Notes: generated from the letters alone by a model not told the origin. Shown: positions 1 to 8,714, numbered from the stretch's first letter. The stretch: DNA of 64,000 nucleotides from Microbispora sp. H11081 (GCF_012999535.1 NZ_JABBWV010000001.1:1157005-1221004); one strand, 5' to 3'. Made by a program: numbers and translations.

Positions 1-1290
1 CCAGACCCCCGCCGCCAGTCCGTACGGCGAGTCGTTGGCGGCCGTCACGAGGTCGCCGACCTCACGGAACGGCGTGGCGACCACGACGGGGCCGAAGATC
101 TCCTCGGCGACGATCCGCATGTCGGGGGTCACGTCGGTGAAGACGGTCGGCTGGAGGTAGAAACCGCGCTCGCCCACCCGCTCGCCGCCGCTCACCAGCG
201 TCGCGCCCTGTTCGACGCCGGAGCGCAGATAGCCGGTGACCCGCGCCAGGTGCTCGTCGCTGACCAGCGGCCCGACCTCGGTCCGCGGGTCGAACCCGTC
301 ACCGATCCGCATGCCGGCGCCGATCGCCGCCACCCCGGCGACCACCTCGTCGAAGACCGACTCCTCGACGTACAGGCGGGAGCCGGCCACGCACTGCTCG
401 CCCATGTTCGAGAAGATCGCGGCGGCGGCGCCCGCCGTCGCGGCCTCGATGTCGGCGTCGGCGAAGATGATGTTCGGGCTCTTTCCGCCGAGCTCCAGCG
501 TGACGCGCTTGAAGTTGCCGAGCGACGCGGTGGCGATCGCCCGCCCCGTCGCGGTGGAGCCGGTGAAGGAGACCTTGTCCACCAGCGGATGCGCGGCCAG
601 GGCGGCGCCGGCGGACGGGCCGTATCCGGGTACGACGTTGAGCACGCCCGGGGGCAGCCCGGCCTTCATCGCGAGCTCTGCGAGCCGCAGCGCCGTCAGG
701 GGAGTGGCCTCGGCCGGCTTCAGCACGGCGGTGTTGCCGGCCGCCAGCGCCGGGCCGATCTTCCACGCGGCGTTCGACAGCGGGTAGTTCCACGGCACGA
801 TCAGGGCGCAGACGCCCAGCGGCTCACGCTGCGTGTAGGCGTGGTAGTCCCCGGGCGTCGAGAGCGGGATCGTCGCGCCGGTGACCTTCGTGGCCCACCC
901 GGAGAAGTACTGGAACGCCTTGACCGATCCCCCCACGTCGATCCGCATCGACTGCGCGTACGGCTTGCCGTTCTCCAGCGTGGTCAGCCGGGCCAGCTCT
1001 TCCGCGTCACGCTCGATCAGCTCGGCCAGGCGCCACAGGATCCTGGCCCGCTCGTTGGGCTTCATCGCGGGCCACGGTCCGGAGTCGAACGCCCGGCGCG
1101 CGGCCGCGACGGCCAGGTCGACGTCGGCCTCGCGGGCCTCCGCGACCGAGACGAACACGTCGCCGGTCGCCGGGTTCACGACGGGGATCTCGCCGCCGTC
1201 TCTGGCGTCGGCCCACGCGCCGTCGATGAACAGCCGGGTGTGCTCGATCGGCTTGCTCTGCTCGGTGCCGCTGTCGAGGATCGCGGTCAT
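1..1290 (-). CDS. NAD(P)-dependent aldehyde dehydrogenase (C-terminus cut by window edge)
   Basis: The enzyme would oxidise an aldehyde to its carboxylic acid in the cytoplasm. The 430 codons read here show the ALDH fold landmarks: PWNYP with the oxyanion Asn near residue 168, the cofactor motif FTGST near 242, the general base in LELGGK (Glu near 266) and the catalytic Cys in EQCVAGSR (near 300). The ATG at 1290 follows a GGAGAG ribosome site. The gene runs off the left edge, so roughly 60-70 residues of a usual 490-500 are missing. It lies 77 bp downstream of an alcohol dehydrogenase on the same strand, so the pair probably converts alcohol to aldehyde to acid and shares the operator-bearing promoter near 2513-2570. 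Substrate cannot be read from sequence; betaine-aldehyde-type and general ALDHs look alike here. Confidence 0.93.
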   Translation of the reverse strand, partial: MTAILDSGTEQSKPIEHTRLFIDGAWADARDGGEIPVVNPATGDVFVSVAEAREADVDLAVAAARRAFDSGPWPAMKPNERARILWRLAELIERDAEELARLTTLENGKPYAQSMRIDVGGSVKAFQYFSGWATKVTGATIPLSTPGDYHAYTQREPLGVCALIVPWNYPLSNAAWKIGPALAAGNTAVLKPAEATPLTALRLAELAMKAGLPPGVLNVVPGYGPSAGAALAAHPLVDKVSFTGSTATGRAIATASLGNFKRVTLELGGKSPNIIFADADIEAATAGAAAAIFSNMGEQCVAGSRLYVEESVFDEVVAGVAAIGAGMRIGDGFDPRTEVGPLVSDEHLARVTGYLRSGVEQGATLVSGGERVGERGFYLQPTVFTDVTPDMRIVAEEIFGPVVVATPFREVGDLVTAANDSPYGLAAGVW

Positions 1291-1367
1291 CGGGGTGTTT
1301 CTCTCCTGAGGTGGTACGTCCGGGGCGGTGGCCGGAGGTCAGAGGTCGGTGGCCGGTGCTCGGGGGA

Positions 1368-2483
1368 TCAGTGGTCGTGGAGGATGACGCCGCGGATGTT
1401 CACGCCCGCGTGCAGGTCGTCGTACGCCTCGTTGATCTGGTCGAGCCGGTAGGTGCGGGTCACCAGCTCGTCGAGCTTGAGCCGGCCCGCGGCGTGCATC
1501 CCGAGCAGGCGCGGCAGGTCCACCAGCGGGTTGCAGTTGCCGAACAGCGAGCCGGTCAGCGTCTTGGTGAGGTTGGAGAAGTCGCGCGGGTTGACCGCGA
1601 CGAACTTGTCGGAGGAGCCGAGCGAGGCGACGACACAGGTCCCGGCCTTGCCCGTGAGCTCGAACGCCTGGCCGATGATGTCGCCGTTCACGCGTCCCAC
1701 GGTGACGATCGAGACGTCGGCGTTGCGCCCACCGGTGATCTCCGCGATCCGCGGGCGTGCCTCGTCGAGCGAGGCGAAGGTGTCGGTCGCGCCAAAGGCC
1801 GGGGCCTGGGCGCGGGCGAACTCCGAGGGGTCGACGACGACGACGTGGTCGGCGCCCGCGTGCCTGGCGCCCTGCACCGCGTTCATGCCGACGCCGCCGG
1901 CGCCGAGGATCAGGACGGTGTCACCGGGTCGGACCCTGCCGGCGTTCACGGCGGCGCCCCACCCGGTCATCACGCCGCAGGACACCAGGCACGCCGCGGT
2001 GAAGTCGACCGAGTCCGGCACGGCGACGGTCTGGCTCTCGTGGCACACGAGGTAGTTGGCGAAGGTTCCGACGCGGCAGGTGGCGCCGGCGGCCGTGCCG
2101 TCGGACAGGTGGAACCGGGGGGTGCCGTCGAGCGCGAAGCCCGTGCTCATCCCGACCGCCATCTCGCACAGGTAGGACCTGCCCGCCGCGCAGGAGACGC
2201 AGGAGCCGCACGCCGGCATGAACAGGGTGGCCACGTGGTCGCCCGGCTTGACCCGCCGCACCCCTGGGCCGACCTTCTGCACGATCCCGGCGCCCTCGTG
2301 CCCGCCCACCTGGGGGAACCGCACACCGATGTCGCCGCGTACGACGTGGTCGTCGGAGTGGCACAGGCCCGTGGCCATGACCTTGATGAGGACCTCTCCC
2401 GGACCGGGGTCGCTGACGTCGATGTCCTCGACGCTCCACTTCTCGCCGACACCGTGGATCACCGCTCCGCGCGCCCTCACCAT
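1368..2483 (-). CDS. NDMA-dependent (mycofactocin-type) zinc alcohol dehydrogenase
   Basis: This is a 371-aa zinc MDR alcohol dehydrogenase. The catalytic zinc ligands are visible in GLCHSDDH (Cys41) and GGHEGAG (His62/Glu63). The structural zinc uses four Cys at 92, 95, 98 and 106, and the cofactor motif GAGGVGMNAV follows. The N-terminus (VIHGVGEKWSVEDI) and overall pattern match the actinobacterial NDMA-dependent alcohol dehydrogenase family (Rxyl_3153 type). Members of that family hold NAD(H) tightly and pass electrons to mycofactocin; that is family knowledge and no mycofactocin genes are in the window. The ATG has a CTGGAGGAGA ribosome site 7-16 nt upstream. It is the first gene of an operon with the aldehyde dehydrogenase, behind a promoter carrying the shared 17-bp palindrome. 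Confidence 0.9.
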   Translation of the reverse strand: MVRARGAVIHGVGEKWSVEDIDVSDPGPGEVLIKVMATGLCHSDDHVVRGDIGVRFPQVGGHEGAGIVQKVGPGVRRVKPGDHVATLFMPACGSCVSCAAGRSYLCEMAVGMSTGFALDGTPRFHLSDGTAAGATCRVGTFANYLVCHESQTVAVPDSVDFTAACLVSCGVMTGWGAAVNAGRVRPGDTVLILGAGGVGMNAVQGARHAGADHVVVVDPSEFARAQAPAFGATDTFASLDEARPRIAEITGGRNADVSIVTVGRVNGDIIGQAFELTGKAGTCVVASLGSSDKFVAVNPRDFSNLTKTLTGSLFGNCNPLVDLPRLLGMHAAGRLKLDELVTRTYRLDQINEAYDDLHAGVNIRGVILHDH

Positions 2484-2512
2484 TGATTCGTCTCCTCCAG
2501 ATCGCTAGTAGT

Positions 2513-2570
2513 GGTTCACTCAGCAAACCGATGTTTCGGAATAGTCCTCTGTGTCCGGTTGTGCTGTCAA
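2513..2570 (-). promoter_or_regulatory. Promoter with shared 17-bp operator (site A) for the alcohol dehydrogenase operon
   Basis: Read on the minus strand, TTGACA (2565-2570) is followed after 18 nt by a -10-like GACTAT (2541-2546). Eleven nt further lies the palindrome GGTTTGCTGAGTGAACC (2513-2529). The same arrangement occurs at four other promoters in the first 17 kb. The palindrome lies just past the expected transcription start, a typical repressor position. Confidence 0.72.
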
Positions 2571-2900
2571 GGGTCCGCAGAGGTGATGTGTGGTCCGACA
2601 CGCGGAACGGCGCGTCCGCGGGGGGAGTGGGCGGAGCCCTGTCGGCGCGCCCCCGCGCTCGGGGACGTTTCGCCTGCGGGCGCACTCGCATGGCGGGCAC
2701 GCCGGCATGGGGGGCGGAGCGCGCGAACACGTCGGCGTGCCCCGAGGCATGGGCGCACGCCGGGACAGGCCGGCGCGCACCCGGCCGCGTGGGGGGACAC
2801 GGCGGGACGTGGGGACGGTGGGGGACGGCGTGGGGGGCACGCGCCAGGAGCGCAGGTCAGGGCGCGGACGCTCCCGGCGCCTCTAGTGCGCGGCGGCGGC
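2571..2900. other. Non-coding, very G-rich stretch
   Basis: No reading frame here has a ribosome site or recognisable product. The top strand is strongly G-biased with runs of GGGG. Open frames across it look like base-composition artefacts. I see no further element. Confidence 0.5.
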
Positions 2901-2934
2901 CGCGGTCACGAGGACAGGCGCCCTCGTGACCGCG
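2901..2934 (-). terminator. Hairpin terminator downstream of the IclR gene
   Basis: A 13-bp perfect inverted repeat (arms 2901-2913 and 2922-2934, core GCGGTCACGAGG) encloses an 8-nt loop. It starts 26 nt after the stop of the IclR gene. There is no long T tract, which is usual for actinomycete terminators. Confidence 0.65.
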
Positions 2935-2959
2935 CCGCGGTAGCAGTAAGACGGCTCTT

Positions 2960-3751
2960 CTAGTGGAGCGGCAGGCCGTTCGTCAATTGCAGGTCGGTAA
3001 TACTGAGCAGGTCGCTGAGGCGGCTGGAGGCCTGCAGCAGCGAATCCGCGGTCGAATCGATCCAGCTTTTGGTCAGACGAAAGGTCGGCCCGCCGATCCA
3101 CACGGCGTACGGGAATTTGTCGCGCACCCGGACCGGTGCGGCCACCGACGAGGCGCCCGGCTCCAGTTCGTCGATGGTGTAGGCGTATCCACGGCTTCTG
3201 ATGTCGTCCAGGCCCTGTATGAACGCGTCGAAACCGCCGAGGTGTTCCGGTGCGTGTTTCTCGAACTCCTCCGCGTAATCGTGGATGACAGACTGCCTGT
3301 CCAGCGCGGCGAGCAGCACCTTTCCCGTGGACGTCGCCCAGACGGGCTGGGTGCGCGGCACGGGTTTGAGTGTCTGCCCGATGATGCGCGGGCCGGGAAC
3401 CTGGGCGACGACCATCACGTTCGGGGGAAGCAGGACGTCGAACCCACAGGTCTCCTGGGTCCGCGCGGCCAGCTCGGTCAGCACGCGGCGCATGTGACCG
3501 TACGCGCCGTCGCTGTCCAGCAGCCCGCCGACGATGGACAGGAGCCCCAGCGACACCCGGTAGCGCCGGGTGTCGGGGTCGAGAGACAGCCAGCTCTCGC
3601 GCTCCAGCACGTTCAGCACGCGGTAGCAAGTGGCCTTCGGGATGCCGGACTCCCGGGCGACCTCGCTGAGCCCGACCCCCTCGGGGTGTGCCGCGACGGC
3701 ACGGAGCACCCAGATGGTGCGGCGTACCAGGCCTGACTCACTCGCCGCCAT
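2960..3751 (-). CDS. IclR-family transcriptional regulator, probable controller of the 1-20 kb catabolic regulon
   Basis: A 263-aa protein of normal IclR length. An N-terminal winged helix-turn-helix (about residues 10-75, with GLSEVARESGIPKATCYRVL) is followed by the IclR effector domain (about 85-250, with ATSTGKVLLAAL and a GYAYTIDELEPGASSVAAPV segment). The ATG at 3751 is chosen because GGAGGAG lies immediately upstream and the HTH then starts at the usual place; a longer open frame to 3946 adds a non-conserved leader. It sits between operons that share a 17-bp palindrome of the size and symmetry IclR proteins bind, so it is the best candidate repressor. That link is inference. Effector is unknown. 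Confidence 0.92.
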   Translation of the reverse strand: MAASESGLVRRTIWVLRAVAAHPEGVGLSEVARESGIPKATCYRVLNVLERESWLSLDPDTRRYRVSLGLLSIVGGLLDSDGAYGHMRRVLTELAARTQETCGFDVLLPPNVMVVAQVPGPRIIGQTLKPVPRTQPVWATSTGKVLLAALDRQSVIHDYAEEFEKHAPEHLGGFDAFIQGLDDIRSRGYAYTIDELEPGASSVAAPVRVRDKFPYAVWIGGPTFRLTKSWIDSTADSLLQASSRLSDLLSITDLQLTNGLPLH

Positions 3752-4071
3752 TTCTCCTCCGAAGAGATTCGCCCGGCCGCCGAACCGCAGCGGCAAAACC
3801 CGGGCAACGCAGAAGGCCCCTGATCGGGCAGAAAGCGGTCCTGCCCGGATCATGCTGATGCTAATGGATCCACGCTGACGCGTCGCCTGGAAAGGCGATG
3901 CGGAATTACCGCAGGCCAGCCCATATCCCAGAGGGAAAGCCGCCATAGTACCGCAGTGGTCATCTCTGATGAAGAGCCGGACCGGCCGCTGGAGTGCGAC
4001 CCGCCGGAGGGTCTCTCGAATCGGAGAAAGTCCGTGGCGGTGCGGGGCCGCGCGATTCCCGCGCGTAACCG
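3752..4071. other. Intergenic region: IclR promoter side and ABC operon end
   Basis: No gene is seen. It holds an inverted repeat TGCGGaattaCCGCA (3899-3913) upstream of the IclR gene, which could be an autoregulatory site. It also holds a short hairpin (CGCGCG arms, 4049-4065) just after the ABC permease stop that may act as a weak terminator. It does not contain the 17-bp palindrome found at the five regulon promoters. Confidence 0.4.
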
Positions 4072-4950
4072 TCAGCGCAGAGTCGGGTCGAAAGTGTCAC
4101 GGAATCCATCGCCCACCAGATTGAGCGACAATACGGTCGCCAGGATGGCCAGGCCGGGGAAGATGCTGACGTGCGGCGCCGAGGCGACGTACTGCCTGCC
4201 GTCCGCGAGCATCGCACCCCACTCCGGGCTCGGGGGCTGCGCCCCGAGGCCCAGGAAGCTGAGCGAGGAGACGCTCACGATGGCCAGCGCCAGGCCCACC
4301 GTCGTGATGACGATGATGGGGGCGCTGATGTTCGGCAGGATGTGCCGGATCGCGATGCGGAGCCCGCGCAGTCCTGACGCGTGCGCCGCTTCCACGTACT
4401 CCTTGCCCACCACCTCGAGCGTCGCGCCGCGGACGACCCGGGCGTACTGCGGGATGTAGGTGATCCCGACCGCGATGGCGGCGTTGCGCAGGCTCGGCCC
4501 GGCGACCGCCACGACCAGGATCGCGAGCAGGAAGTAGGGGAACGACAGCACCAGGTCCATGCTGCGCATCAGCAGGCTGTCGGCGATGCCGCCGCGGTAG
4601 GCGGCGACGATGCCGATGACCGTGCCGACGACGCCGCTCAGCAGCACGGCGCCGGCGGCGGCGAGCAGCGTGGCCCGGGCGCCGAGCATGATGCGGCTGA
4701 GGATGTCCCGTCCGAACGCGTCACGCCCGAGCCACGCGTCGGCGCTTGGCCCCTCCCTGCGCAGCGCGAGGTTCTGCGCGGTGGGATCGTGCGGGGCGAT
4801 CCACGGCGCGAGCAGGGCGACCGCGGTGATCAGCACGAGGATGATCAGGCCGACGACCGCCGCGCGGTTGCGGGCGAACGTCGCCCATCCCTCCTGGAAG
4901 GCACTTCGCTCGACCGCGGCCTTGGGTGGCGCGGCTACGACTGCGCTCAT
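4072..4950 (-). CDS. Peptide/nickel-type ABC transporter permease, DppC-like
   Basis: Inner-membrane subunit of an oligopeptide-type importer, 292 aa, typical for DppC/OppC. The N-terminal segment (ERSAFQEGWATFARNRAAVVG) leads to the first membrane helix. A conserved extracytoplasmic WLGRDAFGRDILSRI motif follows, then five further helices and the EAA loop (EAAHASGLRGLRIAIRHILPN) that contacts the ATPase. ATG at 4950 starts the protein; a longer frame upstream only overlaps the preceding permease gene. It is separated from that gene by 2 nt, so the two are co-translated. The matching ATPases are encoded about 10 kb away on the opposite strand. Confidence 0.93.
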   Translation of the reverse strand: MSAVVAAPPKAAVERSAFQEGWATFARNRAAVVGLIILVLITAVALLAPWIAPHDPTAQNLALRREGPSADAWLGRDAFGRDILSRIMLGARATLLAAAGAVLLSGVVGTVIGIVAAYRGGIADSLLMRSMDLVLSFPYFLLAILVVAVAGPSLRNAAIAVGITYIPQYARVVRGATLEVVGKEYVEAAHASGLRGLRIAIRHILPNISAPIIVITTVGLALAIVSVSSLSFLGLGAQPPSPEWGAMLADGRQYVASAPHVSIFPGLAILATVLSLNLVGDGFRDTFDPTLR

Positions 4951-4952
4951 GG

Positions 4953-5873
4953 TCAGACTCCTCGCTGCCGGGGGTCGACCCACTTGTAGAGCACGTCGAC
5001 CAGCAGGTTGATCACGACGAAGACGACGGTGCCGAGGAGGACCGCGCCCCGTACGACGGGATAGTCGCGTCCCTCGATGGCGGTGACCATGAGGCGGCCC
5101 ATCCCGGGGATGCCGAAGACCGTCTCGGTGAGCACGGCGCCGCCGATGAGGGCGCCGAACTGGAGACCGATCACCGTCATGACGGGCACCAGGGCGTTCT
5201 TCAGCGCGTACTTCATGACCACCGTGCGCTCGGGCAGTCCTGCCGCGCGCGCGGTGCGGATGTAGTCGCCGCCCAGCACCTCCAGCATGCTGGACCGCGT
5301 CAGCCGCGCGATCACGGCGAGCGGGTACGTGCTGAGCGCGATGGCGGGCAGCACCAGGTGCAGGTACGTGCCCCAGCCGAATGCGGGGAAGATCGGCCAC
5401 TTCACCGAGAAGCCGATGATGAGCAGGATCGCCAGCCAGAACACGGGCAGCGACACCAGCGTGAGCACACCGACCCTGGTGACGGTGTCGATGATCGAGT
5501 ACTGCTTGACCGCGGCGAGGATGCCCACCCCGACGCCGACGAGCACGGCGATGAGCATGCCCGTCGTGGCGAGGGTGGCGCTCACGCCCGCTGTGCGGGC
5601 GAGTTCGGCGACGACCTCGCGCCCGCTGCGGTAGGAGATCCCGAGGTCTCCCTGCACGGCGTTCGCCACGAAGGACAGGTACTGCACGACAAGCGGCCGG
5701 TCGAGTCCCAGCTTGGCCCGCAGGTCGGCGACCGCCTCGGGTGACGCGTTCTGCCCGAGGAGCAGCGTGACGGGGTCACCCGGGGTCATCTCCAGGGCCA
5801 CGAACACGACGAACGAGATGATGAGCAGCAGCGGTATCAGCTGCAGGATCCGTCTGCCCGCGTAGGACAACAT
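4953..5873 (-). CDS. Peptide/nickel-type ABC transporter permease, DppB-like
   Basis: A 306-aa DppB/OppB-type membrane subunit. It has an N-terminal helix (RRILQLIPLLLIISFVVFV), the family motif around TPGDPV and LGLDRP in the extracytoplasmic loop, six helices in all, and the EAA coupling loop (TARAAGLPERTVVMKYALKN). The ATG at 5873 is preferred because AGGAGGTG lies 7 nt upstream; the next in-frame ATG at 5891 would bury that site. It sits between the solute-binding protein and the DppC-like subunit in a three-gene run, and probably forms the pore with the latter. Confidence 0.93.
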   Translation of the reverse strand: MLSYAGRRILQLIPLLLIISFVVFVALEMTPGDPVTLLLGQNASPEAVADLRAKLGLDRPLVVQYLSFVANAVQGDLGISYRSGREVVAELARTAGVSATLATTGMLIAVLVGVGVGILAAVKQYSIIDTVTRVGVLTLVSLPVFWLAILLIIGFSVKWPIFPAFGWGTYLHLVLPAIALSTYPLAVIARLTRSSMLEVLGGDYIRTARAAGLPERTVVMKYALKNALVPVMTVIGLQFGALIGGAVLTETVFGIPGMGRLMVTAIEGRDYPVVRGAVLLGTVVFVVINLLVDVLYKWVDPRQRGV

Positions 5874-5932
5874 TTTCTGACACCTCCTCAATCAGGCCCG
5901 GAAGGGGTTCCCCGGGTGGCCCTCACTCGCGG

Positions 5933-7489
5933 TTACTTCTGCCGGACGGTGATCTTCGAGAGGTCCCACAGAGTCGATCTCCTGGTGTGGAATCCCTCGA
6001 CACCCGCGCCGGTCGCGTAGAAGTTCGTCGAGTGGTAGACGGGGACCACCACGACGTCGTCCATCACGAGCCTGCGCTGGATCTTGTTCATCAGGTCCTC
6101 GCGCTCCTTGGTCTTCACCGGGAGCAGGGCGAGCCGGTCGATGTCCTCGTCGGAACCCGCGTAGCCGGACATGTTGTTGACGGCGCCGGAGCGGAAGACG
6201 CGGGTCAGCATGTCGGCGGGGTCGCCGGCGGTCATGCCCCAGCCCAGCCAGTACATCTGCGTCTTGTGCTCAAGGAGCGAGGTGAACCAGGTGCCGGACT
6301 CCTGCATCTTCAGGTTGGCGGTCACCCCGATCTCCTTCAGCTGCTCCTTCAGGACCTCGGCGACTTCCTTGTCCTTGAGGTAGTAGTCGGTGGGCACGAC
6401 CAGGTCGAGCGTCACGTTCTTGGCCCCGGCCTCGGCCATCAGGCGCTTGGCGCCCTCGACGTCGTGCGGGATCGTGATCGGCTCGTCGGACGGGCTGATC
6501 AGCGCGGGGGGGATCAGGCCCTTGGTGGCGGGCTCGCCCACGCCCTCCAGGACGGTGGAGACGATGGCCTCCTTGTCGATCGCCATGGCGATCGCGCGGC
6601 GGACCTTGACGTCAGGGACCTGCTTGAGCTCGAAGCCGAGGAAGACCGGCTGCGCCTTGACCTCGATGACCTCGGTGAGGTCCTCGGAGGCGCGGATGGA
6701 GGCCAGCTCGGACGGCGGCGGGTTCTCGATGACGTGGACGTCGCCGGACTGCAGCGCGGCGTACCGGGTGCTGGCCTCGGGGATCGGCACGATCTCCAGG
6801 GTCTTCACCGGAGGCTTCTCGCCCCAGTAGTTCTCGTTGCGTTCGAGCACCATGAGCTCGTCGGGGTTCCACGTCTTGAGGACGTACGGCCCGGTGCCGA
6901 CGGGACGGCTGGACAGGTCCTTCTCGCCCTCCGCGATCGCCTTCGCGCTGACGATGCCGGCGACGGGGACGGAGAGGTTGTTGAGCAGGCCGGAGAACGG
7001 CTTGGACAGCCGCACCTTGACCTGGTTGCCGGTGGCCTCGACGGATTCGATCACGCCCAGGTAGCCGCTGCCCTGCTTGGCCTTCGACGCCCGCTCGAGG
7101 TTGGTCTTGACCACCTCGGCGGTGAGGTCGGTGCCGTCGCTGAACTTGACGCCCTGGCGGATTTCGAAGGTCCACTCCGTGTCGGAGTCCTGCTTCCACG
7201 AGGTGGCGAGCCCCGGCTCGGGCGTGCCGTCGGGGGCCAGCGTGATCAGCTGGTCGTACAGCAGGTCGAGCCGGGTGAAGTCGGCGGTGAGGGAGAAGTT
7301 CGGCGGGTCGAGGCTCTGGGCGTCGGCGCTGGTGCCGATGCGCAGGGAGACGTCCTTGGACTCCGCGACGGGCGCGGCGGCCTCGCTGTCACCGCCGGCG
7401 CTGAGCCCGCAACCCGTCAGGGTGAGAGAGGTGAGGAGGGCGAGGGCCACGGCACCGCGGCGCGGCCACGCTCCCTTGATGTGGTTCAT
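5933..7489 (-). CDS. Family 5 extracellular solute-binding lipoprotein of the peptide-type ABC importer
   Basis: A 518-aa binding protein. A short basic N-terminus and hydrophobic stretch end in the lipobox LTGC (Cys near residue 27), so it is lipid-anchored outside the membrane. The mature part shows family SBP_bac_5 features: SLDPPNFS, LAPDGTPEPGLATSWK, the FEIRQGVKFSDG segment and a C-terminal hydrophobic strand before KITVRQK. Such proteins bind peptides, nickel chelates or small polar molecules. Here the neighbours (amidohydrolase, N-carbamoylase, demethylase) suggest a nitrogenous small molecule, which is inference. It lies 108 bp behind the crotonase gene and may be transcribed from that promoter. 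Confidence 0.93.
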   Translation of the reverse strand: MNHIKGAWPRRGAVALALLTSLTLTGCGLSAGGDSEAAAPVAESKDVSLRIGTSADAQSLDPPNFSLTADFTRLDLLYDQLITLAPDGTPEPGLATSWKQDSDTEWTFEIRQGVKFSDGTDLTAEVVKTNLERASKAKQGSGYLGVIESVEATGNQVKVRLSKPFSGLLNNLSVPVAGIVSAKAIAEGEKDLSSRPVGTGPYVLKTWNPDELMVLERNENYWGEKPPVKTLEIVPIPEASTRYAALQSGDVHVIENPPPSELASIRASEDLTEVIEVKAQPVFLGFELKQVPDVKVRRAIAMAIDKEAIVSTVLEGVGEPATKGLIPPALISPSDEPITIPHDVEGAKRLMAEAGAKNVTLDLVVPTDYYLKDKEVAEVLKEQLKEIGVTANLKMQESGTWFTSLLEHKTQMYWLGWGMTAGDPADMLTRVFRSGAVNNMSGYAGSDEDIDRLALLPVKTKEREDLMNKIQRRLVMDDVVVVPVYHSTNFYATGAGVEGFHTRRSTLWDLSKITVRQK

Positions 7490-7597
7490 GAACTGGTTCT
7501 TCTTCCTGGCATCACGACGTCACGGAGCCGGCGCGCCCCGGAGCGGGGGCCGGTGCTCGTCCGCGACGCGCGTCCGGTGTGATCTGGTGCGTTGTGC

Positions 7598-8407
7598 CTA
7601 GTCGCGGTAGGGGGCGTCGCGCGCCACGAGGAACGCCTTGAGCCCTTCCTCAGCACGGATCTTGCGCAGCCGGTCGCGCTCGGGCACGCCGGTGGAGTCG
7701 AGGACCAGGGTGTCGCCGAACCGGTGACCGGCCTGGAGCCCGCGGAAGCCCTGCATGTCGTACATCATGCGAACCGACCGCTTGAGGGTCTGGAGCGTGA
7801 GCAGCGGGGCGTTGGCGATGCGGTGGGCCAGGCGCAGCGCCGCCGCGTCGACCGTGCCGTCGGGCACGACGGCGTTGACCAGGCCGAGGCGGTGGGCCTC
7901 CTGCGCGTCGACGCTGTCACCAGTGAGGTACATGTGGTTCATCAGCTTGAAGTGCGTGAGCCACGGCAGCAGCAGCAGCGGCGACAGGGTGCCGTGCCGG
8001 ATCTCGGGCTCGCCGAACGACGCGGACTCACCGCAGACGGTCAGGTCGCCGATCAGGCCGAGGTTGCAGCCGGCGGCGAGGGCGACGCCCTTCACCGACG
8101 TGATCAGCACCTTGTCCATGTACCAGAGCTTCTCCAGCATCTTCGCGTTGCGCTGCGCGATGCGGTCGGTCTCCACCGTGTTCTCGGGCGACGGATCGTT
8201 GACGAGGTCGATGCCGGAGGAGAAGGCGCGGTCGCCCTCCGCTCCGAGCACGACCACCTTGATCTCCGGGTCCGCCTCGAGCTCGTCGATGATCGCGCTC
8301 AACTCGTTCACGGTCTGCGCACGCAGGGCGTTCAGGGCCTTCGGGCGGTTCAAGGTGACGATCGCGACCTGGCCGTCACGTTCCAGGCGCACGTCTTCGT
8401 AAGGCAC
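7598..8407 (-). CDS. Enoyl-CoA hydratase/isomerase (crotonase) family protein
   Basis: A 269-aa crotonase. VAIVTLNRPKALNAL, the oxyanion-hole segment around SSGIDL, and SVKGVALAAGCNLGLIGD followed by FGEPEIRHG are all present. The second catalytic Glu of hydratases is kept (in GEPEI). The position of the first Glu (in GGCEL of classical hydratases) is Asn here (AGCNL), so isomerase or hydrolase chemistry is as likely as hydration. I choose GTG at 8407 because GGAG lies 7 nt upstream. A TTG at 8425 is also in frame and would start closer to the operator at 8435. Probably the first gene of an operon continuing into the ABC importer genes. Confidence 0.88.
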   Translation of the reverse strand: MPYEDVRLERDGQVAIVTLNRPKALNALRAQTVNELSAIIDELEADPEIKVVVLGAEGDRAFSSGIDLVNDPSPENTVETDRIAQRNAKMLEKLWYMDKVLITSVKGVALAAGCNLGLIGDLTVCGESASFGEPEIRHGTLSPLLLLPWLTHFKLMNHMYLTGDSVDAQEAHRLGLVNAVVPDGTVDAAALRLAHRIANAPLLTLQTLKRSVRMMYDMQGFRGLQAGHRFGDTLVLDSTGVPERDRLRKIRAEEGLKAFLVARDAPYRD

Positions 8408-8434
8408 TCGCAAACTCCATCCCAAGATTGCTTC

Positions 8435-8492
8435 GGTTCGTCAGATGAACCGGTGATCTGGATAGTGGACCCGTAGGGATGGCTCGTGTCAA
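8435..8492 (-). promoter_or_regulatory. Promoter with shared 17-bp operator (site B) for the crotonase/ABC operon
   Basis: On the minus strand TTGACA (8487-8492) is followed after 19 nt by CACTAT (8462-8467). Ten nt further comes the palindrome GGTTCATCTGACGAACC (8435-8451). The outer arms match the other four sites; the centre is the most divergent of the set. Confidence 0.66.
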
Positions 8493-8605
8493 GAGAGAAG
8501 CATGCAAGTTTTCCTGGTCGCAACATGCGCGTGACGACGGGACGGGCTCCCGATCCTCTGCGGGGGCGCGGATCCGGCGCGCCAGGGCTCGCCTCGCCCC
8601 AGGCA

Positions 8606-8660
8606 TTGACAGGCGTATCCGCTTGCATCAAAAATGAACTACCAGTTCGCTCAGTGAACC
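8606..8660 (+). promoter_or_regulatory. Promoter with shared 17-bp operator (site C) for the amidohydrolase operon
   Basis: TTGACA (8606-8611), a 17-nt spacer and CAAAAT (8629-8634) form a good housekeeping-type promoter. Nine nt later lies AGTTCGCTCAGTGAACC (8644-8660). The palindrome would cover about +4 to +20, so a bound protein should block transcription. Confidence 0.74.
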
Positions 8661-8714
8661 GACATTGACCTGTCGCCCCCCGGCGCCCCCCACCCCCCGT
8701 GAAGGAAGGTCTTC

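Noticed and set aside
2571..2900. Small genes in the G-rich gap after the alcohol dehydrogenase promoter
   Set aside because: All frames are Arg/Pro/Gly-rich composition artefacts without ribosome sites.
3752..3946. Longer IclR protein starting at 3946
   Set aside because: The extra 65 residues match no part of the family and the strong GGAGGAG site lies just before ATG 3751.
7483..7492. GTTCATGAAC palindrome at the start of the solute-binding protein gene, considered as a sixth regulon operator
   Set aside because: It is 10 bp with no central spacer, lies over the start codon, and lacks the outer GG/CC and the promoter layout of the five real sites.
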